DNA of 64,000 bases from Ophiostoma sp. CBS 140.51. Lineage: Eukaryota > Ascomycota > Sordariomycetes > Ophiostomatales > Ophiostomataceae. The stretch lies in assembly GCA_029298735.1 (NCBI GenBank), contig JANSLP010000057.1:62001-126000 (forward strand), given 5' to 3'. Position 1 is the stretch's first letter; each line of letters opens with the position of its first letter. Below are positions 33,001 through 46,000 of the stretch, piece by piece. Position numbers and translations under genes: made by a program. The notes under the pieces are model-generated. The model did no database searches, was not told the origin of the DNA, and worked only from the letters and a program-made list of their open reading frames with translations.

Positions 33001-36000
33001 CGCTTTGCATGTTTGCGTTTTTGACTTTTTGCCCTCTCCGTTCTGACCAGTAAGCGCTCGGGGTATGGAGAAGGCCAAGACAAGCACAAAGGGAACGACG
33101 TTCACACAAAAAGGCGCATCTCCAGAGACGTCGAAACGGAGAACAAGAACGGAAGGCAGGCCGGTGCTTTTGCGGGCGACGACGTGAAAGACGGGCCGGG
33201 AGACTTACAACTAGACTTTTGCCCCTGGCTAAAAACTCTCTTCGGCGTCTTTTCTGTTAAATCATCTCTTCTACTCTCTTTTAACGTCGGCCAAATACTT
33301 CATTTAGTCAAAATTTGTTGGGTCTCCAAAAGACTAGAACTTTATGCTCGTAAACGAACTCCAAGAACAAAGGGTCCAAAAGAAGGGTCTCGACTTGAGA
33401 GACTCCAACTTACAGACATCCAGAACATCCAATACGGTCCTTGGCAGCAACCTCATCCCTCCTTGACAGACCGTACTGAATGATTCTCGCCAAAATAACG
33501 CGTCTGTTCTCCGTACTCCATACTCCATACTCTCCTTTCTTGTTGTCAATCTAGCCCGGGCGGCTACAGAAGACCCTTTTTTTGTGTACTTTTGTGTCAC
33601 TACGAGATACAGTATGTACTTTCAAATTCTGCCTATGTATGTAATACACTTGCTTGTCCTCGCATGAATACTCGTGGGAATACACCAACACTTTGTCAGT
33701 TTTGTCTGCTTTGTTGCCTCCAGATTGTGGGGCAGTAGGTTATTCGTGCAGACAACATCAACCAAAAAGAGGGTGTGAAGCATCTGACGGTTGTCCGAGT
33801 GCAAACTTCAAGCACATATTAGTTTCTCTCCACGGTGTGCTCCATCAAGGACGGGGTCGGCCTGGGCTGGTCGGGGTCTGGAGATGAAGGGACGGAAGTA
33901 GAATGGAGAGGCCGGTCTGGGGACAGACTGGAGATGATGGAGGTGGACAGATGCATGTCGACGGAGTTTGTTTACGGCGTACGGAGTACACCTCTGAGGA
34001 GGCGATGCAGAGTTTTCTTCTGCTCGTTTACTCGTTTTCCCTTTTGCTCTTCCTCTGTTTCCATGTCTTCCTGCACATTGCCTGCCAGCCAACCATTTCC
34101 ACCACCATCTTTTACCCTCTTTTCATGCCTCGACCTTTTCTCCATATTTCTTGGCCACCACACCTGATGAGGCGTTGACAGGCGAGACGCCTCCCTCCAC
34201 TGTCAGTACATCTGCAGTTTTCCGTCTGCAGTATTTTGTCTGCCAGGAAGGACAAGAGGTGGGGAAGATAAGAGAATAGCAAAATATGAGGACAACCCAT
34301 GCACGACAAGACTCGGCAGGCAAAATCAGTCTCAGTCTCAGGCAAAAAGTTTGACCGGTGTGTATCCAGTGCGAGGGCATTGTGTCCTTCGGCTGCAGTG
34401 TCCCTTATCCTCCGCCCATCAAGAGGACAGCATCCGATGTTGTCGAAACACTTGTAAACCCGATATCCATCGGAAATTGTTGCCATTGTTGACAAAGTGT
34501 GAATTGTGGACTCACACGAGGGAAGCAACCACGGTCAACAAATGTTTGTAAATATTGGTTACATGCATCAACGCTGGTACACTAGTAACAGGTGCATCTT
34601 CTTCTTTTCGTCCCCTCGTCTTGGTCTTCATCAACTGGAGACAAATCCCTGCAGGTCACTTGACTAACTGTCCGAGCGGTGCACAACATAACTTTTTATA
34701 TGTGCCTGTATTTCCGGGGTACGCCGTGCGCCATGCCCGTGTTTCTGTGCATTTCTGTGTGTCTGTGTGCTCCTTGATCATCGTCCAAGACCCGAAGAGA
34801 CGGTGTGCAATATGTGTGAGGGGATACCATGAGAAGGACGACCAGACGTTAGCAATGCAAGGGATACACAACAAAGGCTAAGGAGAGAAAAAAGAAGGAG
34901 GAAAGAGGGGAAGACAAGCAAGGATACCCTCTCAAGTCCATCAAAATGAAACTACCGAAAAGATAGACCACCGGGTGTCCGGTATCTACCTTCCCGGGAG
35001 GATTCTCCAAATGGTATGAGAGGTCTGAGAGGTCGTTTGTGAGAAGAGATAGGCTGAGAGCGACCACGTTGGCGGCCGACTTGGCGAGGCCAGTGTGTCA
35101 ACCCAAGAGCTATCTTGAGGGTGAGCAAAGTGTAAGAACAATGAGAGACGATACTCAAACAATACTAGAAGGAAGAAGCTGGGGATGCGGAGGGCTGCAT
35201 AAGTGTCGCTGCAACGGTGGAAAAGAAGACGCGGAGAAGGAGGAGAAAGAAAGGAGTGATACGAAAAGGAGGAGAAGAGGAGAAGAGGAGAAAGCTGATA
35301 CAGGAACATGGAGAAAGAGGGGAAGCCTTGTTGCTCCATGCAGTCTTGTCTTGATACACATCAGACAAACAACCACTTACACATCGACGGAGGCCCCCGA
35401 CGTGGGTAGACAGGATCGAGAGATAAGGCTTTGCCTGTTATTGACTCTGTCTGGGGACAGGCAGTCAGTGCTCAGTTATTGATGGATGCCACCCCCATAC
35501 TTTTGGGATCTTGGTCTGCAGATGGCTGCAGAAGAAATACTGCAGATTTGCCAATTACTGTCTGAAGTGATGGTGGTGTTGGTGTTGATGATGCTGAAGA
35601 CTTCTTCATTCACACCGCTTGTTGAAGTACACCGCAATCGGGGAAAAGATGACTGATGTTTTTTGATTGTTTGTCTTCTCCAGATTGTTTGTTGCCTGCA
35701 GCTACAAAAAGGCTGCCCTCCATCATTGAGCGATAGCGGGCAGCCCGGGACTCCTGCCAAGGTGATTGGCCAATGACCATGTGTCGGTGAAGAACGTGTG
35801 TGGGCAAGCCTCTTGCGTGCGACGGCTGTGTGCGTTGCGTGTGTGTCTGTTCTCAATCAGAGTACGGTGTATTGCCTGACCTTTTGTCTTTCTCGGATAT
35901 ATTGGAATATTCTTGGGAATTGTTTTATCAGCCCACGCTCGGATGGGGGGCCAGTGGCTTCTTTTTTTTCTCTCTTCCTGTTATGTTCGAACTTTCCTTT

Positions 36001-38000
36001 TGTACTCCCACAAATTAGCCTCTGGCAGATCACCTGCTCTCTCGCCCCTGCGTGTCTGGGCGCAGCACGTATGATTCAGTTGTTCAATCGAAGAGTCCTT
36101 GCGTCGCCGTTGGAGATTGGGTGTACTTTCTGTTTTCTGGGCGACTTCCGTGCTCTTCTCTTTTCTTCTTCTGTCCTTTGTTGCTCGGTGAAGATCCCCT
36201 GTCAATTGTCACGAAAATGTGAGACGATGACGGTATTGACTCTTCGCTAACTGCATCGTCAACAAGCTTGTCGATAATTGTCATTCTACTTTCATAAACT
36301 ACTACTCTAAGCAACGGCAAGCGAGTCATGGCGTCCGGCCAGGCTTCCGGCAGCTTCTTTTTTGGCTCTTTTGGCAGCTTGAGTAATCAGGACTGTGACG
36401 ATGACACAATGCAACTAGGCCCTACGATGGACATGGGTGGAAGAATAAAAAGATCGTGAGATTCAAAACGGTGGCCAAAATGGACTGGGCCAGGAGTCGA
36501 TAAAAGGTGTGTGCATTCAAGTAGCGCCAAACACGATGCGATAGTCAATAGGGGGGGGCTTGTCCAACTTCTCTCAGCTATGCCGTTTTCAGCCTCGTTG
36601 ACAAAACAAGGCTTCACCTTTTAGAGTGCATGACAGAGACAACGGCAGACAAGGACAGAAGCTTGCGGCATTTTGAGGTCTGGGTCGTGGGTGGTATCTT
36701 AGTTCCCAGTAGCTGGGTTTTTGGTTTCTTTGAGTTTCCTTGGTGTCTGTTTCGATACAGGAACCAGCACAGGAACCACAGGAACGGACGGCAAGGAATG
36801 GGGGCCCGTAACCCAACATGGGCATCGTGGGTTTTTTTTTTGGGACGAAGCTCTGTTTCCTTGGCATCCACTTGCAGCCCACTCGTCCCAGTCTGCTTTC
36901 AAACAAGTGTTGCTGTAAGTAATATTATCGTGACATTGAATAACTACACGACAAGCCACGGCTCAGGCCCAAAGCCCCATAATCTGCGGAGAACAGTTTC
37001 GGACTTCATGCAAAAATGGATTCATCGACGTCATTGTTCCCAGCACGATGGACAATAGAAGAGAAAAGAAACAGATGAAGGAGAGAAGACTGAAAACAGA
37101 AAACAGAAACACGGGAGAGAGGCGGGCGACGGGACACACGGCAACAACGGAAGCAGAAGAGCATCATCTGGCAGCAACAAGGAGTAGGATGACTTTTGTC
37201 GGTGAGCCTGTTGCTCCGTGCACAGCAAGGTGAGAGGCGTGGGGTGTGTTTGTCTCTGGAAGAGGCTCAGAGATACGAACAAGAAACGAAATGAGTGACA
37301 GAATGAGAGACAAACCGCCAGCTGAACCGTGCTGAACGCGCCTGCACTGCGCCCAAAACGAGAGACCGAGCCAGCCACCCTACTCCTCCCCCACGCTTTC
37401 AACACTTCAAACGAGCCTCTTTTGTTGAAAAACTCGATGGGCTAGGGTTGTCATCACCGATCACTCGCAGAGGAACTGAAAGGCGTGCTTAGCGAGAGAC
37501 GCAAACGCACAGAAAAAAAATGTGAGAGAAAGGTGCTGTCTCGAAAGGGGTTGGCTGGCCTCTTCTGGCGCCTTTTTTGCTCTGCCTGTTAAACTTTTGG
37601 GTCTTGCTTTGCAGCCTCTGCGCTTCAGATGCTTCTGTCTCTCAAGCTTCAGCGAATCTAAACAGTCTGTACGCAAGACGGGCCTCGACGTACCGTTGAC
37701 TTACAGCTATGGAGCGGGTGGATAAGAGACGAAGGCAACGGCTACGGGCGCGTCGCTCAAACCCAAAGAAAGCGAACCAACCCCCCTGTCTACCGCTTTT
37801 CCCCCTGTAACGTTCGGTCAAAGACTTCGATGACACGGCAAAATACACGATCAGGCGCGTTGCACCAGAGCGGGGCGCGCCAATACTACAGAACCACAGT
37901 TCCGAAAGCCATCCAAAGCTTTGTGTATCAAAATTAAAGACGTCATGAAGCAGATTCTGCTGCAATTTTGTGATTTTCTGTAATATTTTCGCGATCTTTG
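33001..38000. other. Gene-free interval, part 2
   Basis: No protein gene supported. Repeated TCCGTACTCCATACTCC words at 33509-33532, a GTACGGAGTAC palindrome-like word at 33979-33989, and CTGCAG at 34212, 34226, 34649, 35516, 35526, 35540 and 35696. Three of these fall within 30 bp (35516-35545). A GA-rich block lies at 35215-35320. Confidence 0.55.
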
Positions 38001-38112
38001 CAATTATTCTGTGCCTCCTCCTCCCTGCAGTTGTCCACCCTTTTCAACTCCTCTTTGCCATTTTTGCATGTCGCTTTCCTTCATTTTGCGCTCGGTCTTG
38101 TCGCATTTGCAT

Positions 38113-38158
38113 TTCTTTTTATTTTTTTTTTTATTTTTTTTATTTTTTATTTTTTTTC
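38113..38158 (+). repeat. T-rich ATTTT microsatellite
   Basis: Near-continuous thymine with single adenines every 7-11 bases. A simple repeat in the gene-free interval, prone to length change. Confidence 0.85.
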
Positions 38159-38548
38159 TATTCTCCTTAATTGTATCCCCGCTTCCTTGCCCCAGCCCGG
38201 AGACGGGTTCGTTCTTGTCCTTGTCAGCCAACCCCAGGCTTAACGTGCATCCGTGTCTGGAGGAAATTGAACAAGTGGCTTTCCGGGCAACAAAAAAATC
38301 AAACTCTTTTCCGACAAGGGTTGAAAAATCCATGCAGCTCACCCTGCAATGCACTAACAAAACATGAGTGTAGCCGTCATCACTTTGGATCACGAGACTC
38401 GAAAACAATGTCGTGGCAGCTGGGGTAAGCCTGTGTGGACATCTGTTTCCGGGGTACGACGCGCAATCTTGGATGTCAACATTAGCCTGGCATATCGTGT
38501 CGCTTCATCATATTGCCTGGTCCGTGTCGTGCTTCGTTGCCTCGTAGT

Positions 38549-38583
38549 CTTCCTTCTTCCTTCTTCCTTCTTCTTTCTTCCTT
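38549..38583 (+). repeat. CTTCCTT pyrimidine microsatellite
   Basis: Tandem 7-bp CTTCCTT-type units, about five copies with variants. Pure pyrimidine on the plus strand. Confidence 0.85.
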
Positions 38584-41430
38584 TCCCGACATCATGGTAT
38601 CTCTACAGGATCCTCCCGTGTGTATTTTGGCACAGCCCGTTGTCGATACAGATATATCGTATTGTGTCTTATTCCCCCAGACCTTGGCAGAGATGTTTGA
38701 ATTGCCGGATATTTGTAGTATTCACGATACTTGAACATTGCATGTAGATTTTGATTTTTGCCAGCATCCGTTCCGTGACAAGCGGAAGATAACAAGCACC
38801 CGGCACTAAGAAGGCTGCAAAGGCTGTACCTCTTAACTCCTGCTGCCTTGCTTGCAGCCGGTGAGACTGCTCCGTAGAGTAGGACACTGGTTTATTTCTA
38901 TCTTCTCCTCCTAGAGTCAAGTACAATATTGACCGTTGTATGAGTACGGTGTGTGTGTAAATGTGTTCTTATATGGACTCTATGGAGTACGGTTACAATA
39001 TGTGCTCGCACTTGCTGATGAGGGCATTGCAGATCGACAGCTTCCTTGCCTATTCTGGGCCTACAATCGTTATGCTCAGGCTTTGACTGTATTTTCTCTC
39101 GCTTTTTTTCATTGACAACACCCACAACCACTGTCCACAACCCCCGACTTTGCACCAACCTTCCCCCGTCCAGCCACATTAAGCGGGGAGCCGGAGCAAT
39201 CTGTCCACCTCCGGGGTAGGTAGGCAGAAGAGGCAGGCAGAAACGGACAGGCAGATAGCCAGGCTGTATGCAAGCGGCACGGCGTTACTGGGCAGTGTCC
39301 TCTTCTCGACTTTCGATTCCGATCTCATGCATTTTCTCGACAACGTGTTTGTCCATCCATCTGCCTATCTACTTGTCCTTCTGCAGGACCCCATCACATC
39401 TCGCCGATGCACTCTATTTGATGCTATTTTCAAGAATTTCTTGAATGCGAGGACCCCAAGAGGCGTGTTTTCAAAAGTACTGAAAAAGCAACAGGGTCCC
39501 CCCTTTATGAAAGTCGACAAGTCGATCAAGGATCTCTGCCAACCCGATAAAATGGAAAAACGAAGATGGATCTAATCTGGGCAAAAAGAAGACCAAAAAA
39601 AATTAAACATGAGAAAGGATTCTTCGTTTTCTGATTTTGCGTTGAACCGCTCCTATGTTTCTCTCCCCTCGCAAGGTTGCCCCATACGTGTCTCCCATTC
39701 GCTCCTCAGAGTTACCTTGAATTTTTCATCGCCAAGGTTTTGATGTTTTTCTCTCCTTTTGTTCATTTTTCTCTTGTTTTCATGCCTTCATAGCCGCGAT
39801 TCCGAGGAAGAGACCGTTTAGCCTTACCCGCTTCTTCCTTTTATTTTATTTTCCTTGACTCTTTCATCGACTGATTCTCGATCCCACTTACAGCCTGTCC
39901 CGTCGTCCTTCTCACGGACAATTTCCTCCATTCCCTGTTTCTCGTGCATTTCACAATTTTTGAGTGTTCTGGCCCACGGTTCCACTGCCTTGCAACCCAA
40001 CCCACCGGGTACACCGGCGCGTGAAGGAATTACAGGGGTTAAAAGCGTCAGAAAACGTGCTATTTCGGGCATTATGCCCGCTGGAGCTTTTGAAGCGAAG
40101 GAGCTCCAGTGGCTCCAGTGGTCATAGAAAGTCAATAAACAATATTTTACAAAAAGTCGTGAAAACTGTGTGGTTGGTCGATTTTGATAGGTCGGAAAAG
40201 AACGAGGGCCTGTTTCCAAGGCGGAACCAGGGGGCAAAGGTGTGGTGCAGTTTGTGTGGTGCAACTCTGGTCGTTCTCGTCACAGTTGCACCACTCACAA
40301 AGATAAAAGAGGGGCTCTCTTTCTTCATTCCTTCGCTCCTTCGTTTTTTCGAGAGCACCCTCCCCCTCCCCTGTCAAAAAAGCGGACTGGTGCTAGCCTT
40401 GTCCGTAGCTGCGCACGCAAGCCACATTGTGCAAGGCTGCGTGAATCTGGAATGTGGCTTGTCTAGCCTTCTGATTGGCCAATTCACCCCTGCTCGTTAC
40501 CGCTTCCGGCTGGCAGCTGTTCCATTTTCTTTTTTCTGGCTGTCTCGTCCTCGCATTCTGTTTGGCTCGCTGTTTCCCTCTGGTTTATTTCTGTCCTGCC
40601 CCTCTTTTTTTTTGTGTCTCAACTTTTGAGAGGGAGCTTGGATCACTGAAAATCCAGTGGGGTTTGTGTTCTTCGATCTGAAAGCACCTTTGTACCTTTT
40701 CCTTCCGTTTTGAGAAGGAACGCTGCCAAGCATATCTCTCTCCGTATTTTTCACCTTTCCTCTCAGCACTTCTCAGCACTGGTCAGTGCTCACACCACAA
40801 CAGCACACAACAGAACTGTCAATGTTTCTCTCGCCAAATTAACCTCAACTGGACACACTTTTGGCATTTACCTCCGAACGCATAGTACAACGACAACTGA
40901 CGGTGTATCGTAAGATGGTTGTTTTGTTGATTTGTTTTTGAATAATTTCTTTATTTATTTTTGGTCGAAAAAGGGAACCGAGCATAAAAAGAAATAAAAT
41001 AAAAAGGGAACGTGAACAATTTTGGAAACGTAAAACTGTGCATTCTCTTTGTAGGCACTTTTTGGCTTTGTCAACGATTTCCTTTGACCTCTCGTCAGCG
41101 GGCGCCTTGGTGTTTTCTTTTTTGACGTCTTTTTGCCGTTATTTTTCATAGTTTTGCGCCATTCACTCACAGTGCACAGTAGACCAAGCATAATTGCAAT
41201 CGACCCATACAAACCGCCCCCTCTACATCAAACTTGTAACTTTCCGTGTTCCTTTTGTCCTCGTCTGTATGCGCCTGTCATCACATTTTTGCATACGAGT
41301 GTGGCGCCAGATTCTGTAAAGTATTGTCCAGATTGCAAGGTATCTGGCAAGGTATCCCAGGTATCTTCCAAGGCACAGCCTTCTCGTGTTTTTGTGTCGA
41401 CTTCTGGGCGTGGAAGCGGGTGGAGGTCGA

Positions 41431-41530
41431 CGTGCAGCTGAACGTGCAGGTAGACTCGCAGGAGAACGTGCAGATGCAGGCTGCAGGCTGCATACTGCCT
41501 GCATATTGCAGACGACTGCATATTTTGCAG
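41431..41530 (+). repeat. TGCA/CTGCAG-rich cluster
   Basis: Ten TGCA tetramers in about 100 bp, several inside GTGCAG or CTGCAG. The left half is an imperfect ~12-bp tandem based on GAACGTGCAG. No coding support. Confidence 0.7.
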
Positions 41531-43000
41531 CAGAAATCCTGTATCCTTGACCCATGCATGAGGATGTCGACCGCGTTTTTTGCTTGTCTTTTTGATTTCT
41601 TTTTGCGCGTCACGCTCTGCCTGTGGATGCACAGTCGGAGGTTGAGAGCGCAAGATGATACACTCCTTTTTCACTGTCGAAACTGTTGTTCTCGTCGGAT
41701 GCTACGCTGCACTTGCATGGTAATTTACACGTCGTCCTCCTGGGCGTCAAGGTGAATGGTTACAAGCTGTTGATTCGCGGTCAGACGTCCGTTTTGCCGT
41801 TCTCCTCTGACTGAACCTGCCGCGGAAATAGAGACGTACTTGCAGATGTACACAACCATGCCTTCTTGACAACGTCTTGAATCAGCGCAGGGCGGACCTT
41901 ACGACACACAAACGTGGCCGTGACAGCGATTCTACTTCTTTTGCTCCTTCTTTTAGTACGGGGTAGTACGGCGAACGGATGTTATTAGTTTCCCAAAGGG
42001 AGAAAAGCAGCATGAGGGGAAAGGAAAAGGTAAAGGAGAAGGAGGGGAAAAGGGAAAGTCAACTTGACCGGCGTGAGATGCTGGCCCCGGGATTCAATAG
42101 ATCCCAGAAACGGTGATCTGGAGTGGTCTGGAAGGCGGGGGAGGAGTAGGAAGTGGAAAATGGAGGTAAAAACGAGCAACGAAACGCCGTGTACAAACAA
42201 AGAAACGACGTCTCTGCCCCGGACGTCTTGGAAGCGTGATGCGGCTGACAGTTGCTATTGATAGAAAGGGGCACGAAGACGCACGCTACCCTCTCCGTTC
42301 CCTACGAACAAAACGGCTATTCTTTTGCCTTTCCATCCCTCCTGTTTTGTGTCTCACGCTTCTTTGGTACGAAGCAAGGGGCGCTTCAGAGAGGGGATAA
42401 TGGGTTTTTACACCAACATACCTCCCTCCAACGTCCGTGACTTGTGGGGACAGGGGTTGGGCTATTCCTGAACACTACGAGGGCAATTGAGGAGGTTGTC
42501 AACACGCAGAATGTGTGTGTTGTGACACTCTTTTTTCATTGTGATCTCCCTCTCCGCGAGAAACCAGAGGCGAGCCTTTCCTGGTTGGTGTTGTTGTGTG
42601 CCAGTGTACTGTACGTGTGTGCACGTTTCCCCCTCCTTTTTCACCAAGCGATGGTGGCTGACAAAAACCTGGGGTAGACTGTGAAAAGAAAGGGTAAGAG
42701 GGAAAAGGGATTCAGACCAAAAGGATGGGGAAAGATGGCGATGAACAAAAGAAAGAGACGGAGACGATAGGTGACGATCAAATTCTGGGGGAAAAGAGAC
42801 TCCAAAGCTAACCACGAGTGAAACAGGATGGTGAGAACAAGGTATGGGGATGGTACAAGTACACGACGATGTACATGTGCACCGTCAAGCAGGATTTGTG
42901 AAAATGCATATTCATTTAATTGGCCGCAGGCAGCAGGCTGCTGAATATGTTTGTATATTGCAGCTTTTCTTATCAACGTCCGTTTTGCATTTGCTCCCAT

Positions 43001-46000
43001 GCATGCATCGACGAGGCGAGGCTGCACAACCCCGCTGTTCTTTTCGAGATATGGAGTCTAAAAGATACGCCGTGTAAGTCCGTTTCTTGGTTTGGGGATC
43101 TTGGGAGTGTCTTCGCCCCCTTTGTTTCTGCTATCAAAGAAAACTTTAGTGATCGACATGAGAGGGCTGAAACAACAATCCCCAGCCTTTGTGGTGAAGC
43201 TCTTTTTAGGCTTTTGCTATTGAGCCTTTCCTTTGTGATCCTACAATTTTTTATTCGATCCCTTCTCCAACCTTTCGATGGCCTGCATTTGAAAGCAGTA
43301 AGAAGACGCGCAAACCCCCACAGGCCAAGGTCAGAGAGGTCAGAGAATTGTGGGTTTCAAGGTTGAGGAGACAAGGTTGTGGCGTGGGAGGAATGTAAGA
43401 AGATGCTGCTAAAAACGTGCTAAAACGTGCTGAAAGAGCTCGCAGGAGAGATCGACAACAACTACCGCGCACTTTGGAGCCTTTCGAGGTGTTTCGCTGT
43501 TTTCTGCTCTTAATTCATTTTGACTTTTTGTCCTTATCAACAGAGCTTCGTTGCTCCAATTGATGAACACACCACCTTTTCCCGACTTTTCCAAGCAAAA
43601 ACCGGCCCATAGCAACCCTCCATCTTTGGGGCCATTGGTGTACTTGATTGGCCAAGTGGGAAGCTACACCTCTTCATGCATTATCAATCCCAGAGAAATG
43701 AAGGATGGGGACGAGAGAAACTGCAAAAAAATCAGGAAATCACAAAATTGAAATGCCATTGTACCCAGAAAATACGACACGAAGATCCGGATGTCAGTTT
43801 CGAGTTCGCGTTGATCGCAGAGCGAACAGACAATTTACAGTTTTATTTCTGAGGAGAGCCTCACGTTTACGGTCGTCCAACATCGACCCGACAGACAACA
43901 GACACCTTGACCGGGTGGCCCGGGAAGGCAAAGAGGGAAACAGGGAGGGGCGGATCACAGACAATTGCTGGAACCCCGTTGTGCCCTGCATTAAGCTAAT
44001 TACTTTCGTGAAATGTTGTGAGTGTCGTCGGTTGCATCGGAAGAATGGTGTTTGAGAACGTGGAAACTCTTTTCTCTAAAAAGCGAGTCGAACTGGCCGT
44101 TGCAGGGATGGATGATCAGTATCCTTATTCCCCATCGATGTTGATGAGAACATTTGAGACTCGACGTCAGAGGTGCCCCGCATATACGGCTGTAAAGGGA
44201 AATGGAATTCGATGTTGTTGGAAAATAGCAACTCTGCGATGCCTAAGCCCAGCCGCGTCTTTCTTTGTTCATAATTCCACGAGAGAGACGGACACAACGG
44301 CGGCGGTCTTGACGGCATAGATCGATCCATAGACTACAGACAGCAGCTCTGATGGAACGGACGTCTCCAGCCGTTTTCATTTTCTATCCTCCTGCTGGGT
44401 ATGGAACTGTGGTACCATTGCACCACAACCAGGACCCGTTGTAGGGGGTATATTGGTGCTGCAGCCGGTCTGCACAAATAAACGAAATCAAGGAGGACAA
44501 GGAAGGCAGGACGATAATACACAATGAGATGGATGGAGTGATTTCATTGAGCGAACCCAATAAAAGAACCCTCCGTAATTACGACAAGCCATGGAAGAGA
44601 AAGACTAAAACAACAGAAAGATCAGAAAGTACGCAGAGAAACGGGCGCGCACAACGCCGTCGGAAGCTTGCACAGAAGCCTATCCGTCGTCCACTTTTTT
44701 CTTCATCCGCCTCTCCCATTCTTTCAACGCCTCCTGCTCCACTCGCTTTGGCATATGGCCTTCCCATGGCGAACATCAAAGATAACAAGAACCATGCATG
44801 CGGAGAGGGAGACAAACATGTCGAGAAGTTGGTTTGGGCCGGCAGTGACAGTGGCTGTGAAGCGGTGATCTGTGACTCTGTTGTACAGGTACGGGGAAAA
44901 TCAAAAGAAAGGGAGATTGGATACCAGCCGGTGAGCATGTACTTTTTTGTTCCCTTTCTTCCCTGGTTCGAGTCCGTCCTTCTGGAAATTCTACACCGTC
45001 TGTTTGTCTTGTCTGTGTATCCTGTGTCCTGCAATCTGTGCTTTTTGTGTGATGAAAGATGAGACACAAAAGATATGCACAGAACACACTATTTGGTATT
45101 TTTGGCGCAACAAGCAGGCAGATAGGCGATGGACAGACACAGAAGTATTGCGAGGTCGGCCTCCTGTCCCCTCATTTGAGTCCCTGTTCACAATTGTGAT
45201 GAGATGGTGGTCACAGATAGAGTGAGCTGACAGGGAGATAGGCAAGAATGGTAGTGAAGCCTCCCTTCCTCGGAGATACAAAAGAACCTCTTTGTGTTGT
45301 TCACCGTTTTGGCATTGATAAGACTTGAATAAGACGGGAGACGGAAAAGGGAAAACGGCAGGAGACAAGCTCCGTTCTGGAACCAGAAGCATTTTTAAGC
45401 TCTTTCCTAACGTTACAAGGGTCACGTCCCCCCAAAAAGGTGAGCAGACTCGGCGATGACTTGATCTTAGGTAAAATTCAAAGATATCTTTCAAAAAATA
45501 CAGCGCCTGACAGCCCCCTGTCAAAAGCTCAAAAACCAACAGTCCCCCTGCTCTTCCCCTGCCGCTTTGTTTTGTAGCCCGTACTGGGAGATACGCGCAA
45601 AGCATTTTCTTGCCTCTTGTGAGTGGAGGACAGGTGGGGCCACTGCATTTTGTGCTTACATTCTGTGCTTTGTTGCTCTGTGCGTCCGTTTCGTGTTCTC
45701 GCAAACGAAGGCTGCAGTAACTCGTTCTCCACAACGGTTTCGTCTCTTTTTTTCTGTTGTGTGGGCTTTGTCTCCTCTTTGGATTCCACCCTATCAGCTC
45801 AGCACCTGGCGGCACGTTAGTTTCGTGAGAGGATTTCAAGGGCGACTTTGAAGGAGGCAAGCCATTGTCGTCTGATAGGATTATGGAGAGAGGCAGTGAC
45901 CGAGTGTCGTGATACCCCAGAAAATCGTTGTAAACTGACTGTCCTTCTCCTCGGGACAGACCACATGACCGGACATGTTCTGCAGGAGGACCGTTCGCTC

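Larger units (their letters stand above)
38001..43000. other. Gene-free interval, part 3
   Basis: No protein gene supported. Contains a T/ATTTT microsatellite (38113-38158), a CTTCCTT microsatellite (38549-38583), a TGCA-rich cluster (41431-41530), GAGTACGG words at 38942 and 38985, AGTACGG repeats at 41955-41971, and several poly-T runs. The longest open frame here (39964-40629) has no motif and a CT-rich origin. Confidence 0.55.

Noticed and set aside
34164..34195. Hammerhead-like CTGATGA followed by a GGCGT...ACGCC hairpin
   Set aside because: The required GAAA after the hairpin is missing (TCCC instead), so the catalytic core is absent.
44965..44975. tRNA B box (GGTTCGAGTCC)
   Set aside because: No A box at the right spacing and no acceptor stem pairing; an isolated word.
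44991..45860. 289-codon minus-strand ORF in the gene-free interval
   Set aside because: No domain, no family-like start, composition as in surrounding noncoding DNA; long stop-free runs are expected by chance at this base composition.
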